This document shows positions 38,399-48,916 of a stretch of DNA of 64,000 nucleotides, one piece after another. The notes beneath the pieces were generated by a model. That model ran no database searches. It had not been told where the DNA came from and worked only from the letters and a program-made list of their open reading frames with translations. The DNA comes from Phycisphaerae bacterium (GTDB taxonomy: Bacteria; Planctomycetota; Phycisphaerae; Tepidisphaerales; Tepidisphaeraceae): the NCBI GenBank assembly GCA_026004655.1, contig BPJO01000003.1, positions 186,254-250,253 on the forward strand. Reading direction: 5' to 3'. Made by a program: the position numbers and the translations under genes. Every line of letters starts with the position of its first letter. Within the stretch, counting starts at the first letter, position 1.

Positions 38399-39748
38399 TT
38401 AACTGATCTGGTTGGATGATGAACTGACCCCGATCACCGGAGATTCCTTACGAATCTCCAAAACCCCTTCCGTGGTAATTTCCTCACCGGTCATCTGGCT
38501 ACCACTTTCCTTAAGTTTTCCGGCACGACTGACAACAACCCGCTCGTGCACCATCCCCATTTTGTAGGCCGCGACGATCACGCAACCGAACAGAACGAGG
38601 TAAAACGCAACCGCATACCGGGTCCGCAAAAGGACCATCAGGATCCCGCAGGTAACAAAAAAAGCCGTCAAAAGATAACTTACCAAAACCGCCTGTTTTA
38701 CACTCAAACCTCGTTGAACCAACTGGTGATGAAAATGATGACGATCAGGCGAAAAAAACGGTCGCCCTGCTACAAATCGTCTGGCAAACGCCAATCCCGT
38801 ATCCAGAACCGGAAGTGCAAACATCACCATACCCGCCAGCAACCACTTTCCGTCTACCGAACCCACCAGGATCATCAACAGTGCACAGGTGAAACCCAGA
38901 AACATGCTCCCGGTGTCCCCCATGAAAATGGAAGCGGGATTGAAATTGAAAGGAACAAAACCCATGACCCCCCCTAGTAAAGCCATCGCAATAACGACCC
39001 TCAAACCGTCCATGTTCACTCTCTGAGCAAGTAAATCACGATCGGCAATCGATGTTTCCATTTTGGTCCCGATGTAAACGGCCAGGACAAGAAAACCGGC
39101 TGCGATGATCGCGGTCACCCCACCGCATAGTCCGTCCAATCCATCCATCAGATTTGATGCGTTACAGCAAAAGACCACCAACCCCAGAGTCAATGCCCCG
39201 CTGGTGATCCAGATGATCCATTGGATGACCATGTCGTTCAACGGGATTCCAAGGCGTGTTTCGACTCGAACAGCAATATTGTCAATGAAGAAACCAGTGA
39301 TCTCCGTCCCGATCCCGGCAGACAGAAGCGTCACTCCGGCCAAGAGTTGTCCAGTGATTTTTAATCGAGGAGTGAGGTTTCCAATATCATCCCATAATCC
39401 GAGCAGAACGATGATGAACGCCGCAGCGACAATCGCGAGCGGAACCCGCAATCGGTCGTCTAGCGTCGGTTCGATCATGTGCATTCCGCTGAATTGGGTC
39501 ATCGCCATCCCAGCCAACCACCCCATGAAAACAGCTACACCTCCTAGGTAGGCCACCGGTTCGCGGTGCAATTTCCGTACCAGGTCGGGTTTATCGATAA
39601 TGCCGTAATAAATCGCGATCGAACGCATTACGGGCGTAAAAATATAAGCCGTCAAGAATGAGGCATAAAAACACCAAACATACGGCGAGAGAATCTGATC
39701 GGCCGTTGGGGGGGTATAATCAAAAAAGACTGGTTGCGTGGTTGGCAT
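38399..39748 (-). CDS. Polyprenyl-phosphate sugar-1-phosphate transferase (WecA/MraY family)
   Basis: Inner-membrane enzyme of 449 residues with about ten membrane segments. It transfers a sugar-1-phosphate from a UDP-sugar to undecaprenyl phosphate, starting O-antigen, exopolysaccharide or wall-polymer chains. Family motifs are in place: WDDIGNLTPRLKI (119-131) with the metal-binding aspartates, NASNLMDGLDG (196-206), FMGDTGS (275-281) and the HHFHHQL histidine loop (337-343). The last loop is WecA-like rather than MraY-like. A charged C-terminal tail of about 50 residues is extra. It stands alone, so the polymer it serves is unknown. Confidence 0.9.
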   Translation of the reverse strand: MPTTQPVFFDYTPPTADQILSPYVWCFYASFLTAYIFTPVMRSIAIYYGIIDKPDLVRKLHREPVAYLGGVAVFMGWLAGMAMTQFSGMHMIEPTLDDRLRVPLAIVAAAFIIVLLGLWDDIGNLTPRLKITGQLLAGVTLLSAGIGTEITGFFIDNIAVRVETRLGIPLNDMVIQWIIWITSGALTLGLVVFCCNASNLMDGLDGLCGGVTAIIAAGFLVLAVYIGTKMETSIADRDLLAQRVNMDGLRVVIAMALLGGVMGFVPFNFNPASIFMGDTGSMFLGFTCALLMILVGSVDGKWLLAGMVMFALPVLDTGLAFARRFVAGRPFFSPDRHHFHHQLVQRGLSVKQAVLVSYLLTAFFVTCGILMVLLRTRYAVAFYLVLFGCVIVAAYKMGMVHERVVVSRAGKLKESGSQMTGEEITTEGVLEIRKESPVIGVSSSSNQIS

Positions 39749-39971
39749 GCCAAATCGAGTTATTAACCTGACCGACTTCCGCCGGCATCTCTTTCATTGC
39801 CCTAGACCTTGAACCTACACCGATTTATGCCGGATGTCCATTTTCAACTTTTCTCGGACGTCGGGCAAAGTGTCCTGTCTTCCCAGAAAAGGACGTCTGT
39901 GGTGATGTATCTTTTGGAATAACCTTAGGTTACGTTATTCTCTGGGTAGGCTGTCAAGAGCCGATATTCGT

Positions 39972-40913
39972 ATGACCGTTCAAGGAATGAAGTTGATTTT
40001 CGCCGGTTCGGGCGAGTTTGGGATTCCGACACTGCGACGATTGCTCGAGTCAGGGGCGACCATTCAACGGGTCTATACCCAACCCGACCGACCGGCAGGG
40101 AGAGGCAAAAAGCTGTGTCCGACCCCTCTGGCCGGGTATGCCCTTCAGCAAGGTCTTGAGGTGGTACGCACAGCCGACATCAATGCAGAGCATCTTCCCC
40201 CCGCCGACGCGATGGTGGTCATCGCGTTCGGACAGAAAATCGCCCCTCATGTTGTCCATCATCCCCGGTTCGGAAGTATCAATCTTCATGCTTCGATCCT
40301 TCCCCGTTATCGCGGGGCCGCCCCCATTCACTGGGCTCGAATGAATGGCGAGACCGTCACGGGCAATTCTGTCATCCGTTTAGCACAGAAAATGGACGCA
40401 GGACCGATCCTGGCACAGTCCCAAGTTGCCATCGGAGAAACCGAAACCACGGGTGAATTGCACGACCGACTCGCAGAAAATGGAGCTCCTCTGATCGAAC
40501 AAGTGCTTGTTCAGCTTCGTCTGGGAACCGCGGTCGAAACCGAACAGGATCATACCCAAGCCACGCTCGCGCCCAAGTTGACTCGGGAACATACTCTGAT
40601 CAAGTGGAACGACACTGCGCGGAAAATCTGTCATCAGATTCTGGGGCTTTATCCCTGGCCGGGGTGTCGGGTTCGGGTGATTGACGATCATGAACAGGAA
40701 ATCGATCAGGTAACTTTGATCCGAGCCAGGGTGGTTGAATCGGTCCGAGACGGTTTTGTCGGAATTCTTGACGCGAACGGACGAATCGGAGCTGCCGATC
40801 ACATGATCGAGATCCTCGAACTCCAACCCCGTGGGAAACGACCCATGACACTGGAAGCTTATAAAAACGGACACCCCTGGAAAGAAGGGATGAGGTTGGA
40901 ATCCATTCACTGA
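39972..40913 (+). CDS. fmt: Methionyl-tRNA formyltransferase
   Basis: Formylates initiator Met-tRNA using 10-formyl-tetrahydrofolate; 313 residues, normal length. MKLIFAGSGEFGIPTL is the first strand, PDRPAGRGKKLCPTPL and LHASILPRYRGAAPIHWA hold the folate site and catalytic Asn/His region, and the C-terminal tRNA-binding domain (ICHQILGLYPWPGCRV) is complete. The start may be 39972 or 39987 (MKLIF); neither has a strong ribosome site. It converges on obgE, 23 bases apart. The usual partner def is not here. Confidence 0.93.
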   Translation: MTVQGMKLIFAGSGEFGIPTLRRLLESGATIQRVYTQPDRPAGRGKKLCPTPLAGYALQQGLEVVRTADINAEHLPPADAMVVIAFGQKIAPHVVHHPRFGSINLHASILPRYRGAAPIHWARMNGETVTGNSVIRLAQKMDAGPILAQSQVAIGETETTGELHDRLAENGAPLIEQVLVQLRLGTAVETEQDHTQATLAPKLTREHTLIKWNDTARKICHQILGLYPWPGCRVRVIDDHEQEIDQVTLIRARVVESVRDGFVGILDANGRIGAADHMIEILELQPRGKRPMTLEAYKNGHPWKEGMRLESIH

Positions 40914-40936
40914 CTTTTCACGGAAAATAAGGGAAC

Positions 40937-42028
<1,092 letters not shown>

Positions 42029-42056
42029 TTAGGAACCCATCGGACTGATTCAAACC

Positions 42057-42305
42057 TCAGGTCGAGGCCACTTCACGTACATGGACCTTTTTGCCTTGGA
42101 ACTCGACTCGTCCGTCGATCAAAGCGAAAATCGTATCATCTTTCCCGATCGCGGCATTGAATCCGGGCAGAAAACGTGTCCCACGTTGACGGACAATAAT
42201 CGACCCGGCTGAGACCAGTTCTCCACCGTAGGCTTTAACACCCAGGTACTGTGGATTGGAATCGCGGCCGTTCTTACTACTGCCGCCACCTTTCTTATGT
42301 GCCAT
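42057..42305 (-). CDS. rpmA: 50S ribosomal protein bL27
   Basis: 82-residue ribosomal protein at the peptidyl-transferase centre. The start [16 protein letters not shown] at 42305 is diagnostic, so the short upstream extension of the frame is not used. AGGT precedes the ATG. There is no long N-terminal extension to be cleaved, unlike in Firmicutes. The usual partner rplU is not found upstream: the promoter begins right there. obgE follows. Confidence 0.97.
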   Translation of the reverse strand: MAHKKGGGSSKNGRDSNPQYLGVKAYGGELVSAGSIIVRQRGTRFLPGFNAAIGKDDTIFALIDGRVEFQGKKVHVREVAST

Positions 42306-42347
42306 AACACACCTCAGTGACAATTGTGAAATTTAATCGAGCCAATC

Positions 42348-42375
42348 AAAATAACAATCATCTGTCGCATGTCAA
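42348..42375 (-). promoter_or_regulatory. Promoter of rpmA-obgE
   Basis: On the minus strand, a perfect TTGACA (42375-42370) and a TATTTT (42353-42348) are 16 bases apart, about 43 bases before the rpmA ATG. Confidence 0.65.
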
Positions 42376-42531
42376 CCCTTCGGACAAGTATTGATTTGAT
42401 CAATGGTTACACTCGAAATCGGGAATCGCTTCCGTCCGGAATATGTCCAAAAACGCTTGGATCACAACTCACCCGTATAAACAGTTGCGTGATGTTGAAT
42501 GTGATACGTTTTAGCAGACAATGTCCCGCCT

Positions 42532-44517
42532 ATGCTCGATCAGTTGCATTACGGGGTTTGTTTCTACCCCGAACATTGGCCATGGAAAACGGTGGTTTCC
42601 GACATTCGTAGGATCGCAGAATGTGGTTTCACCTTCGTTCGGATGGGGGAAGGCGCCTGGTGGTATTTTGAACCCGAAGAAGGCAAATATCAGTTTGACC
42701 TTTTCGACCGAGTGATTGACGAATGCCGAAAATACGACTTAAAAGTTGTGTTCGGTACACCCACCTATTGTGGACCTGCCTGGATCGGACACCAATATCC
42801 GGAAGTGTACCGATGGGATTACCAACGGACCCCGATGAAGCACGGAAGTCGGAGGAATTATAACTACACCTCCCCCAAGTATCTGGAGTTGTGTGACAAG
42901 ATTGTTACCCGCCTTGCCGAGCATTACAAAAAAGAGAAACAGATCATTGCCTGGCAGATCGACAACGAGTTCAACTGTCACATGGATGTCAGTTATTCGC
43001 CGACGGATACCCGGGCTTTTCGGAAATGGCTTCGCAAACGATACCGTACACTGGACAATTTGAATGCCGCTTGGGGAACCAAGTTTTGGTCGCAAGTTTA
43101 CAACGATTGGGAGCAAATCGATCTGCCTCATCCGACCGCGGCGTTTCATAACCCCACTCAACTCCTGGACGAATCACGATTCATCTCGGACACCGTGGTC
43201 GAGTTCTGTAAGCGACAGGCCGATATTCTGCGAAAAACCAATCCGCAATGGGCGCTGACGCATAACGGAGTGTTCAAAAATGTGGACGGACTGAAATTGA
43301 CCGAACAACTCGATTTTTTTTCGCACGATCAGTACCCAATGTTCTGGGATGAGTGGACCAAGTTTGCAGCCCCGCTGGTTCAGGCACGGTCACTCTCCTT
43401 TCCGTATGCGATCCTGGAACAGCAGTCCGGTCCGGGCGGACAGATGCAATATCTGTTGCGAACCGGTCGACCCGGTGAAATGAGGCTTTGGGCACATCAG
43501 TCATTCGCGCACGGGGCCAAAGCGTTAGCCTATTTTTGCTGGAGAACACTCCCGTTCGGGACCGAACAGCACTGGCATGGTCTGTTGGATCACGACGGTA
43601 AAGACAACAACCGTATTCGCCAGGCAAAGCAGGTCGGAGAAGAAATCAAGCGCTTACCCAATGAAATCTGGAGCGTCGCTCCTGACAAGGTGGTCGCAAT
43701 TCTCCGGGACTATGACAATGAGATTAATGACCGTCGGATCAACACGTATACGCCAGAGGGGGATTGGGATGCCGGCCATTGGATGACTGCCCTGATGAAA
43801 AGACATGTTCCGGTCGATCAAGTGTATCCCGGACGATCATGGAAGGGTTATAAGATACTGATCGCGCCTCATATCAAAATTGTCGATCAGCAGCTGGTAT
43901 CACAGCTCGAAGGATTCGTAAAATCGGGAGGTATTCTGGTTCTGCAGGCCCGGTCGGGCATCAAAAATCGAAATCTGCATATGCTCCAGACCACCCCCCC
44001 TGGACTTCTGAAAAATCTGACCGGGATCGAGATCGAAGACTGGTCCAATCTTAAAGCGCATGAAACGCGAATAGCCCGAACAACCGAAGGTATTTCTGTA
44101 CCTTTAAGAGGATTTGTCGAACGGATCCGATTACACTCGGCTGAGGTTGTGGGGCATTGGGACGAACAGGATGATCTGTTGTCAGGTTCAGCAGCATTGA
44201 CCATCAATGTTTATGGAAAGGGCAAAGTCATCTACGTCGGCGGATATCTCACTCCCCAGGGTGCCGCCTTTTTGTCCACCTATCTTATCACACTTGTGGA
44301 TTATCAATCCCCGATCGAAGCCCACGAAGATGTCGAACTGATTATTCGTCGTGGTAAAACCGCCGATTATCTGTGGCTTTTGAATCATAGCGGTGAGATA
44401 CAGTTTGTCAGTGTACCCCCGAACAGCCGAGACCTGATCCGTTCCACGGTCACTGAAGGAAAAATTAAACTACCCCCTCGCGAGGTTGCGGTCTTGGAAA
44501 TCAAAAAAAGTCGATGA
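42532..44517 (+). CDS. Beta-galactosidase, glycoside hydrolase family 42
   Basis: 661-residue retaining glycosidase with a TIM barrel. The N-terminal YPEHWPW and CGFTFVRMGEGAW are typical of GH42. The acid/base glutamate is Glu146 in WQIDNEFNCH and the nucleophile Glu296 in YAILEQQSGPGG. A trimerisation domain (from about 390; VVAILRDYDNEIND) and a C-terminal beta domain follow. There is no signal peptide, so it acts in the cytosol on small galactosides taken up from outside. There is no sugar transporter next to it. The 3' end overlaps the convergent UbiA-like gene by 17 bases. No clear ribosome site precedes the ATG. Confidence 0.93.
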   Translation: MLDQLHYGVCFYPEHWPWKTVVSDIRRIAECGFTFVRMGEGAWWYFEPEEGKYQFDLFDRVIDECRKYDLKVVFGTPTYCGPAWIGHQYPEVYRWDYQRTPMKHGSRRNYNYTSPKYLELCDKIVTRLAEHYKKEKQIIAWQIDNEFNCHMDVSYSPTDTRAFRKWLRKRYRTLDNLNAAWGTKFWSQVYNDWEQIDLPHPTAAFHNPTQLLDESRFISDTVVEFCKRQADILRKTNPQWALTHNGVFKNVDGLKLTEQLDFFSHDQYPMFWDEWTKFAAPLVQARSLSFPYAILEQQSGPGGQMQYLLRTGRPGEMRLWAHQSFAHGAKALAYFCWRTLPFGTEQHWHGLLDHDGKDNNRIRQAKQVGEEIKRLPNEIWSVAPDKVVAILRDYDNEINDRRINTYTPEGDWDAGHWMTALMKRHVPVDQVYPGRSWKGYKILIAPHIKIVDQQLVSQLEGFVKSGGILVLQARSGIKNRNLHMLQTTPPGLLKNLTGIEIEDWSNLKAHETRIARTTEGISVPLRGFVERIRLHSAEVVGHWDEQDDLLSGSAALTINVYGKGKVIYVGGYLTPQGAAFLSTYLITLVDYQSPIEAHEDVELIIRRGKTADYLWLLNHSGEIQFVSVPPNSRDLIRSTVTEGKIKLPPREVAVLEIKKSR

Positions 44518-45457
44518 TGAAGTGACTATTTTGAATCAGCAGGCTGATACCCGAAGCCAGGACCGCTTCAAGAAGAAAGACTATGTCGACCCAGTCTTTC
44601 AGTTCCTGGTCACGCCTGTAAAACAACCATCCGGTGCCTGCAATTCCAGCAACAGCCCATCCGATCCGGACACTTGTAGACGTGATCGGCCATACCAGGA
44701 TCATCCCGCAAAGCAGGATTTTCACACCCAGTGCCAGCTTCAGAGAATGATCCGGTCCCAAAAGATGAACCAGAGTCAACGTTCCATGACGAAGATCCGA
44801 AGGCGCATCCTGGATGTCACACAATAGCGCATCGGATAAAACGCGGATCAACAGTAGTATTGCGGCAATACCCAGTGGCCATAGGCGTTGATGTACGGTT
44901 TGACTCAACTGATCTGGCGCAGCCTGACCGATCGGTCCTACCGGTAGAGTCGCCAACAAAACTAAACTCACCATGCTTATCGCAACGCACAGATTTTTGA
45001 CTCCGAGCAGGTCCTTGATGCGCCATCCCAATCGTTTAGGTCCTGGCGCGTACAGGAATCCTCCGATAATCGCTAGAACACCCAACACTCCAAGCCACAC
45101 TGAAACCTCGGTCACCATCAACAAGCATAAACCAAATACCAGGACGACTCCCAATCGAATCCAGCGTGCATTAGGGTGCAAAAAGGCGTATCGATCAGGT
45201 CTGGCTAGACGGTCCGAGGGGTCAAACCATCGGTCCGACCATTTAACCCGGTCCATGGCGTAGATGCAGGTGGCCAATAGACCCATGAAAAGATCCATTC
45301 TCATCGGCGGCCAATGACCTGGGGTCTTATCAGAGGACGCGATCTGCCAGAAAAAGATGTAAGCCCCTATGACATACATTCCCGCCCACACACCAATGTG
45401 CCCGGCCCGAATCAAACAATTCAAAACAACAGGCCATCCGAAAATGTGTTTTGACAT
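44501..45457 (-). CDS. UbiA-like prenyltransferase-family membrane protein
   Basis: 318-residue protein with about eight membrane segments. Two aspartate-rich motifs sit where UbiA enzymes bind Mg2+-prenyl diphosphate: YAMDRVKWSDRWFDPSD (about 64-80), in place of the usual NDxxDxxxD, and LLCDIQDAPSDLRHGT near 215-230. The first motif departs from typical UbiA (DRVKW-type), so the substrate is not predictable. I start at the ATG at 45457; the frame also has a TTG two codons upstream. It is divergent from the STAS gene. Confidence 0.75.
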   Translation of the reverse strand: MSKHIFGWPVVLNCLIRAGHIGVWAGMYVIGAYIFFWQIASSDKTPGHWPPMRMDLFMGLLATCIYAMDRVKWSDRWFDPSDRLARPDRYAFLHPNARWIRLGVVLVFGLCLLMVTEVSVWLGVLGVLAIIGGFLYAPGPKRLGWRIKDLLGVKNLCVAISMVSLVLLATLPVGPIGQAAPDQLSQTVHQRLWPLGIAAILLLIRVLSDALLCDIQDAPSDLRHGTLTLVHLLGPDHSLKLALGVKILLCGMILVWPITSTSVRIGWAVAGIAGTGWLFYRRDQELKDWVDIVFLLEAVLASGISLLIQNSHFIIDFF

Positions 45458-45519
45458 TCTCAATCAACGTCCTCGTCTCATTTTCATCCGGTTCCGATCT
45501 TCTCATTTTACAGCCGAAC

Positions 45520-45549
45520 TTCAGAACCTTCATATTTTGGCCTTATAAT
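45520..45549 (+). promoter_or_regulatory. Putative promoter of the STAS gene
   Basis: TTCAGA at 45520-45525 and a perfect TATAAT at 45544-45549, 18 bases apart, 25 bases before the GTG start. Confidence 0.5.
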
Positions 45550-45573
45550 GTGCGAAGGACGAAGGAGCCTTGC

Positions 45574-46059
45574 GTGAAAACAGTTCTTTCAGTAGCTGCA
45601 ACTGAATCGGAGATTTGCGTCAAAATCACTGGCACTGGATCGATGCGAGAATCCGTGTTCCTGAAGGATTTGATCCTGCGTCATCTTGAAAGCTCTCCTG
45701 ATTCCAAAGCGTGGGTTGACTTGACCGAATGTACGTATCTGGACAGCACCCTGTTGGGCTGTTTAATCGGGATTTCCCGTGAGGCCGGTTCCAGATTTGG
45801 CCTGATCGTTCCGCCGAACGTGGTCGAGAAAATATTTGTCCCTACGGGGCTGGACCGGTTGCTTCCGATCAGTCAGATATCTCCCCCTTTCGTGAATCAA
45901 TTTACCGAGATTCAGCTGCCTGAAATCCGTACGTCAGACCTCAAATCCCATTTGTACGAATGTCATGCTCGGTTGGCCGAAGTTTCCGGACCCCTGCAAC
46001 CTGTTTTTGCCAAGATTGCCGATCGGATGAAGAAGGAAATGACCGAAAAATCCTCTTGA
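45574..46059 (+). CDS. STAS-domain protein (anti-sigma-factor antagonist-like)
   Basis: 161-residue protein with a STAS fold covering about 1-100. The phosphorylatable site region reads DLTECTYLDSTLLGCLIG, with the serine in the DST position that anti-sigma kinases phosphorylate. Pattern and length suggest an antagonist or a signalling partner. The C-terminal 60 residues are a helical extension not seen in minimal SpoIIAA. The start is GTG at 45574, preceded by AAGGAG with six bases spacing, rather than the longer frame that begins upstream at 45451. No kinase or phosphatase partner lies next to it. Confidence 0.82.
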   Translation: MKTVLSVAATESEICVKITGTGSMRESVFLKDLILRHLESSPDSKAWVDLTECTYLDSTLLGCLIGISREAGSRFGLIVPPNVVEKIFVPTGLDRLLPISQISPPFVNQFTEIQLPEIRTSDLKSHLYECHARLAEVSGPLQPVFAKIADRMKKEMTEKSS

Positions 46060-46097
46060 ACCAGAGTCAGAGGATCAACAAACCTGAATCAGGTTCA

Positions 46098-47099
46098 TCA
46101 GACCGCAGTCGGGACCGCATGGGTTTCACCGGCACGCTTGCGCAGACTGTCGAGTTTTTCCCGGCATTCCTTGGCCAGCTGGGTGTTGGGGAAATCCCTA
46201 ACGACAATGTCAGCAATCTGATACGCGTCGTTCCATCGGCTTTGGTGGATCGCATCGGCAAGTTTGTCACGGAGTTGATTGATTTTGTCCTTGAATAGAT
46301 TTCGTACCGACTCCTGCATTCCGGACGCTTCCTGGGGCGTAAGATAAAAATCGAGTTTTCTCACGATGGCGATGGCACCGTCGATGTCTCGAGCGGCTAG
46401 ACGATCGTTGTAATCATCCAGCAACTTTTGTTTGAAGGTCTGACGCCTTTGTTCGATCTCGTTGGGAAGTGACCGAACCTCCTCCACCGTGGGGAACTGC
46501 TGCTGAAGACGCTCTGCTTCGCGTAAGGCAGCTGCCCATTGCTGATTGGCGGTATACCGGTCGATCAGTGCAACCCCCGCAGCGATCTGACGACGAATAT
46601 GCTCCGCAAACTTTTGATTGATTTCTTCACGGATCCGCTCGGCTTCTTGTTTGTATCCCAGGGCATTGTCCATTTCATCGACCAACACCAACGCCCCTTC
46701 CCAGTCTCGACGAGCGATATCTTCCTGGATGGCTCGTCTTAGGGCTTCCCGATCTTTGTCTCGGTAAGCGATGGATTTGGCACGGTCACTGAGCAATTGT
46801 TGTTCGGAGATCTCGTTCAACATGACCGAAAACTGTTCGAGACGCTCGTAAACAGGGGTCATTACCGATTCGACCGACTGACGGACACTGCCCCGTTCCG
46901 AAAATGCCGCCGCGATCGGCCAGGTAAGCAGTGTGCCCACCACACTCAACGCCCCTGCCGAAAGGACGGTCCATCCCTGTCCCCTAGCTGACAGATAAAC
47001 CCCCAACGCTAGTAAACCCAATGCCAAAACAAAAATCACGGGGTAAATCCATATCCAATGGGAAGGCTTCCGGGACGATTGTTGTTGGTTTTTTTCCAT
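46098..47099 (-). CDS. Membrane-anchored coiled-coil/TPR-like protein
   Basis: 333-residue protein with two membrane segments at about 14-38 and 42-66, then a long cytosolic helical part. That part contains repeated pairs of helices (ALVLVDEMDNALGYKQEAERI; EAERLQQQFPTVEEVRSL; YQIADIVVRDFPNTQLAKECREKL) with coiled-coil character. AGGTGG precedes the ATG. A TATAAT -10 lies at 47194-47189 on the minus strand. No family recognised; the repeats suggest a scaffold. It converges on the STAS gene. Confidence 0.75.
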   Translation of the reverse strand: MEKNQQQSSRKPSHWIWIYPVIFVLALGLLALGVYLSARGQGWTVLSAGALSVVGTLLTWPIAAAFSERGSVRQSVESVMTPVYERLEQFSVMLNEISEQQLLSDRAKSIAYRDKDREALRRAIQEDIARRDWEGALVLVDEMDNALGYKQEAERIREEINQKFAEHIRRQIAAGVALIDRYTANQQWAAALREAERLQQQFPTVEEVRSLPNEIEQRRQTFKQKLLDDYNDRLAARDIDGAIAIVRKLDFYLTPQEASGMQESVRNLFKDKINQLRDKLADAIHQSRWNDAYQIADIVVRDFPNTQLAKECREKLDSLRKRAGETHAVPTAV

Positions 47100-47284
47100 G
47101 GTCCACCTCGTTTCGGCCGATCAATGATGTGAAATCTGTTTCTCTAACGAATCTTACGCAAGGTCCACCGGAAATCAGAACTTATCTTATTATAAGCTTT
47201 TGAACGCCCAAAGACGCTTTCAATTGTAGATGGGGTTTCGTCACAAGGCAGCAAACGGATCGGTCGAGCTCCGTGAAATGGTCA

Positions 47285-47521
47285 TTATGAGCTGCCCGGG
47301 TCGGTTGGAGAGATTTTTTCGGGGGTTCCGACTGGGTTTTCCACATCCCGGAGACGTTCATCCAGTCTTTTTTGGCGTTCGCTGCCCATTAAGGACAACA
47401 TCACCCATGCCGCGAGTAAACCAAAAGCCAGCCAAAGCATGCTCATACCCTTGCTATCGGGCAAGGGACTGGGGGAAATTAAATCCAGCTCATTCAGACT
47501 TATCTTGATCCTTTTCGCCAC
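47285..47521 (-). CDS. Small membrane protein
   Basis: One hydrophobic helix (LWLAFGLLAAWVMLSLMG) followed by a basic then acidic tail (RQKRLDERLRDVENP). The long frame starts at GTG 47521 (78 residues). A shorter start at the ATG before MLWLAF (about 51 residues), preceded by AAGG, is at least as likely, since the first 25 residues are not membrane-like. Divergent from the YihY gene. Function unknown. Confidence 0.5.
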   Translation of the reverse strand: MAKRIKISLNELDLISPSPLPDSKGMSMLWLAFGLLAAWVMLSLMGSERQKRLDERLRDVENPVGTPEKISPTDPGSS

Positions 47522-47544
47522 GTTTTCGTGTAAGGTTCTTGAGT

Positions 47545-48513
47545 ATGGCTCGGCTACGTGATCTGGTTCTTGTCCCGATGCAGTACGGGGTATGGAAGTT
47601 TCTCAAACGTCTTTACGACGAAATTAATCAGGACAACGTCTACACCAATGCCGCAGCCATGGCATACGCCTGGATGTTTGCCGTCTTTCCGTTTGTCATT
47701 TTTCTTCTGACACTGATTCCCTATCTTCCCGTCGAGTTTCGCAGCCATGCTGTGGATCTGACCCAACAAGTGCTCGAGCAGTCGCTGACTCCGACCAGCG
47801 CACAGACAATCCTGAATAACATCGGTGACGTGGTGAACAATCCCCGCAGCGGACTGTTGTCTCTGGGATTGATTCTCACTTTGTTCGCAGCTTCCGGGGG
47901 AATGAACGCCACCATGACCGCCTTGGATATGGCATTCGACGTAGAAAAACCCAGGACCTATCTGTGGCGACGACTGGTAGCCATGATGTTAACGGTGTTC
48001 ATGTGTCTGTGTCTGATCGTGATTGTGATTGCGATCCCGATCGGATCATTGGTGACCAGACTTGTGTTGGAGTACAACGACAAATTACCACAGAGTATCC
48101 GTCCATGGTTCAATGATACCACGCTAATCCTGTTGACGGTCGCCCGGTATATTGTCGGTTTGACCGTGATGCAGGTTCTGATCGGGGTTATTTATCATTT
48201 TGGTCGAAGCCGACGGAACCACCGAATACGTTTTTTCACTCCCGGTTCGATCCTGGCAGGGCTCGGTTGGGTCGCTACGGGAATGGCCATGCGGTTTTAT
48301 GTCGAAAACTTTGCTAACTACTCTAAAACCTACGGAGCAGTGGCCGGGATGGTTGTCATGCTGACGGTTTTCTACATTAACGCCATTATCATCCTGATCG
48401 GCGCGGAACTGGACAACGAAATACGTCTTGTACGACAGAGCTTGAATCGGTCGACTGTCTCTTCGGATCCGCCGAGTTCAGCAACAACATCCGAAAAACC
48501 TTCTTCAACATAA
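47545..48513 (+). CDS. YihY/BrkB-family membrane protein
   Basis: 322-residue integral membrane protein of the YihY/virulence factor BrkB family, with six hydrophobic segments. Family features are NAAAMAYAWMFAVFPFVIF in the first segment, TLFAASGGMNATMTALDMAF, FFTPGSILAGLGWVATGMAM and FYINAIIILIGAELDNE at the end of the core. The role of the family is not settled. The start is the ATG at 47545; the frame also has a TTG two codons earlier, closer to the AAGG site. The tail is Ser/Thr rich. Confidence 0.9.
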   Translation: MARLRDLVLVPMQYGVWKFLKRLYDEINQDNVYTNAAAMAYAWMFAVFPFVIFLLTLIPYLPVEFRSHAVDLTQQVLEQSLTPTSAQTILNNIGDVVNNPRSGLLSLGLILTLFAASGGMNATMTALDMAFDVEKPRTYLWRRLVAMMLTVFMCLCLIVIVIAIPIGSLVTRLVLEYNDKLPQSIRPWFNDTTLILLTVARYIVGLTVMQVLIGVIYHFGRSRRNHRIRFFTPGSILAGLGWVATGMAMRFYVENFANYSKTYGAVAGMVVMLTVFYINAIIILIGAELDNEIRLVRQSLNRSTVSSDPPSSATTSEKPSST

Positions 48514-48517
48514 GTCC

Positions 48518-48811
48518 TTACATGTCAAAGATTTGTCCTAACCAGCTTTTTTTCCTCCGGGGCGTACCGTATCGTTGATCATATTCGTGAGGATACAGAT
48601 CATCTGAATCGTACCGACGTCCCGCAGGCGGAATCGACTGAGGTGAAACCGTCTGACCAGCGGGAGGAGCAGTTTCTTGGCTTTTCTCGATCAATTTGTC
48701 CAGTTCACCTCTATCAAGCCACACCCCCCTGCACTTCGGACAATAATCGATTTCAATTCCAGCTCTCTCGGTCATTACTAAGACCGGATCTAGACAAGAA
48801 GGACATTTCAT
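48518..48811 (-). CDS. TFIIB-type zinc-ribbon protein
   Basis: 97-residue protein with an N-terminal zinc ribbon: CPSCLDPVLV, then CPKCRGVWLDRGELDKLIE, the typical signature of this family of small proteins. The rest is low-complexity, polar and proline-rich (AGQTVSPQSIPPAGRRYD) with a final SWLGQIFDM. It converges on the YihY gene. Function unknown; many genomes hold several copies. Confidence 0.85.
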   Translation of the reverse strand: MKCPSCLDPVLVMTERAGIEIDYCPKCRGVWLDRGELDKLIEKSQETAPPAGQTVSPQSIPPAGRRYDSDDLYPHEYDQRYGTPRRKKSWLGQIFDM

Positions 48812-48916
48812 AAGATAACTCCTTTAGGATCGATCGTAGTACGGTCCATCCACCCACACCCATTAGAATTTGGTACAACGTTTTCACTCGAGCATGGTTA
48901 GGGTATCCTTGGGGTC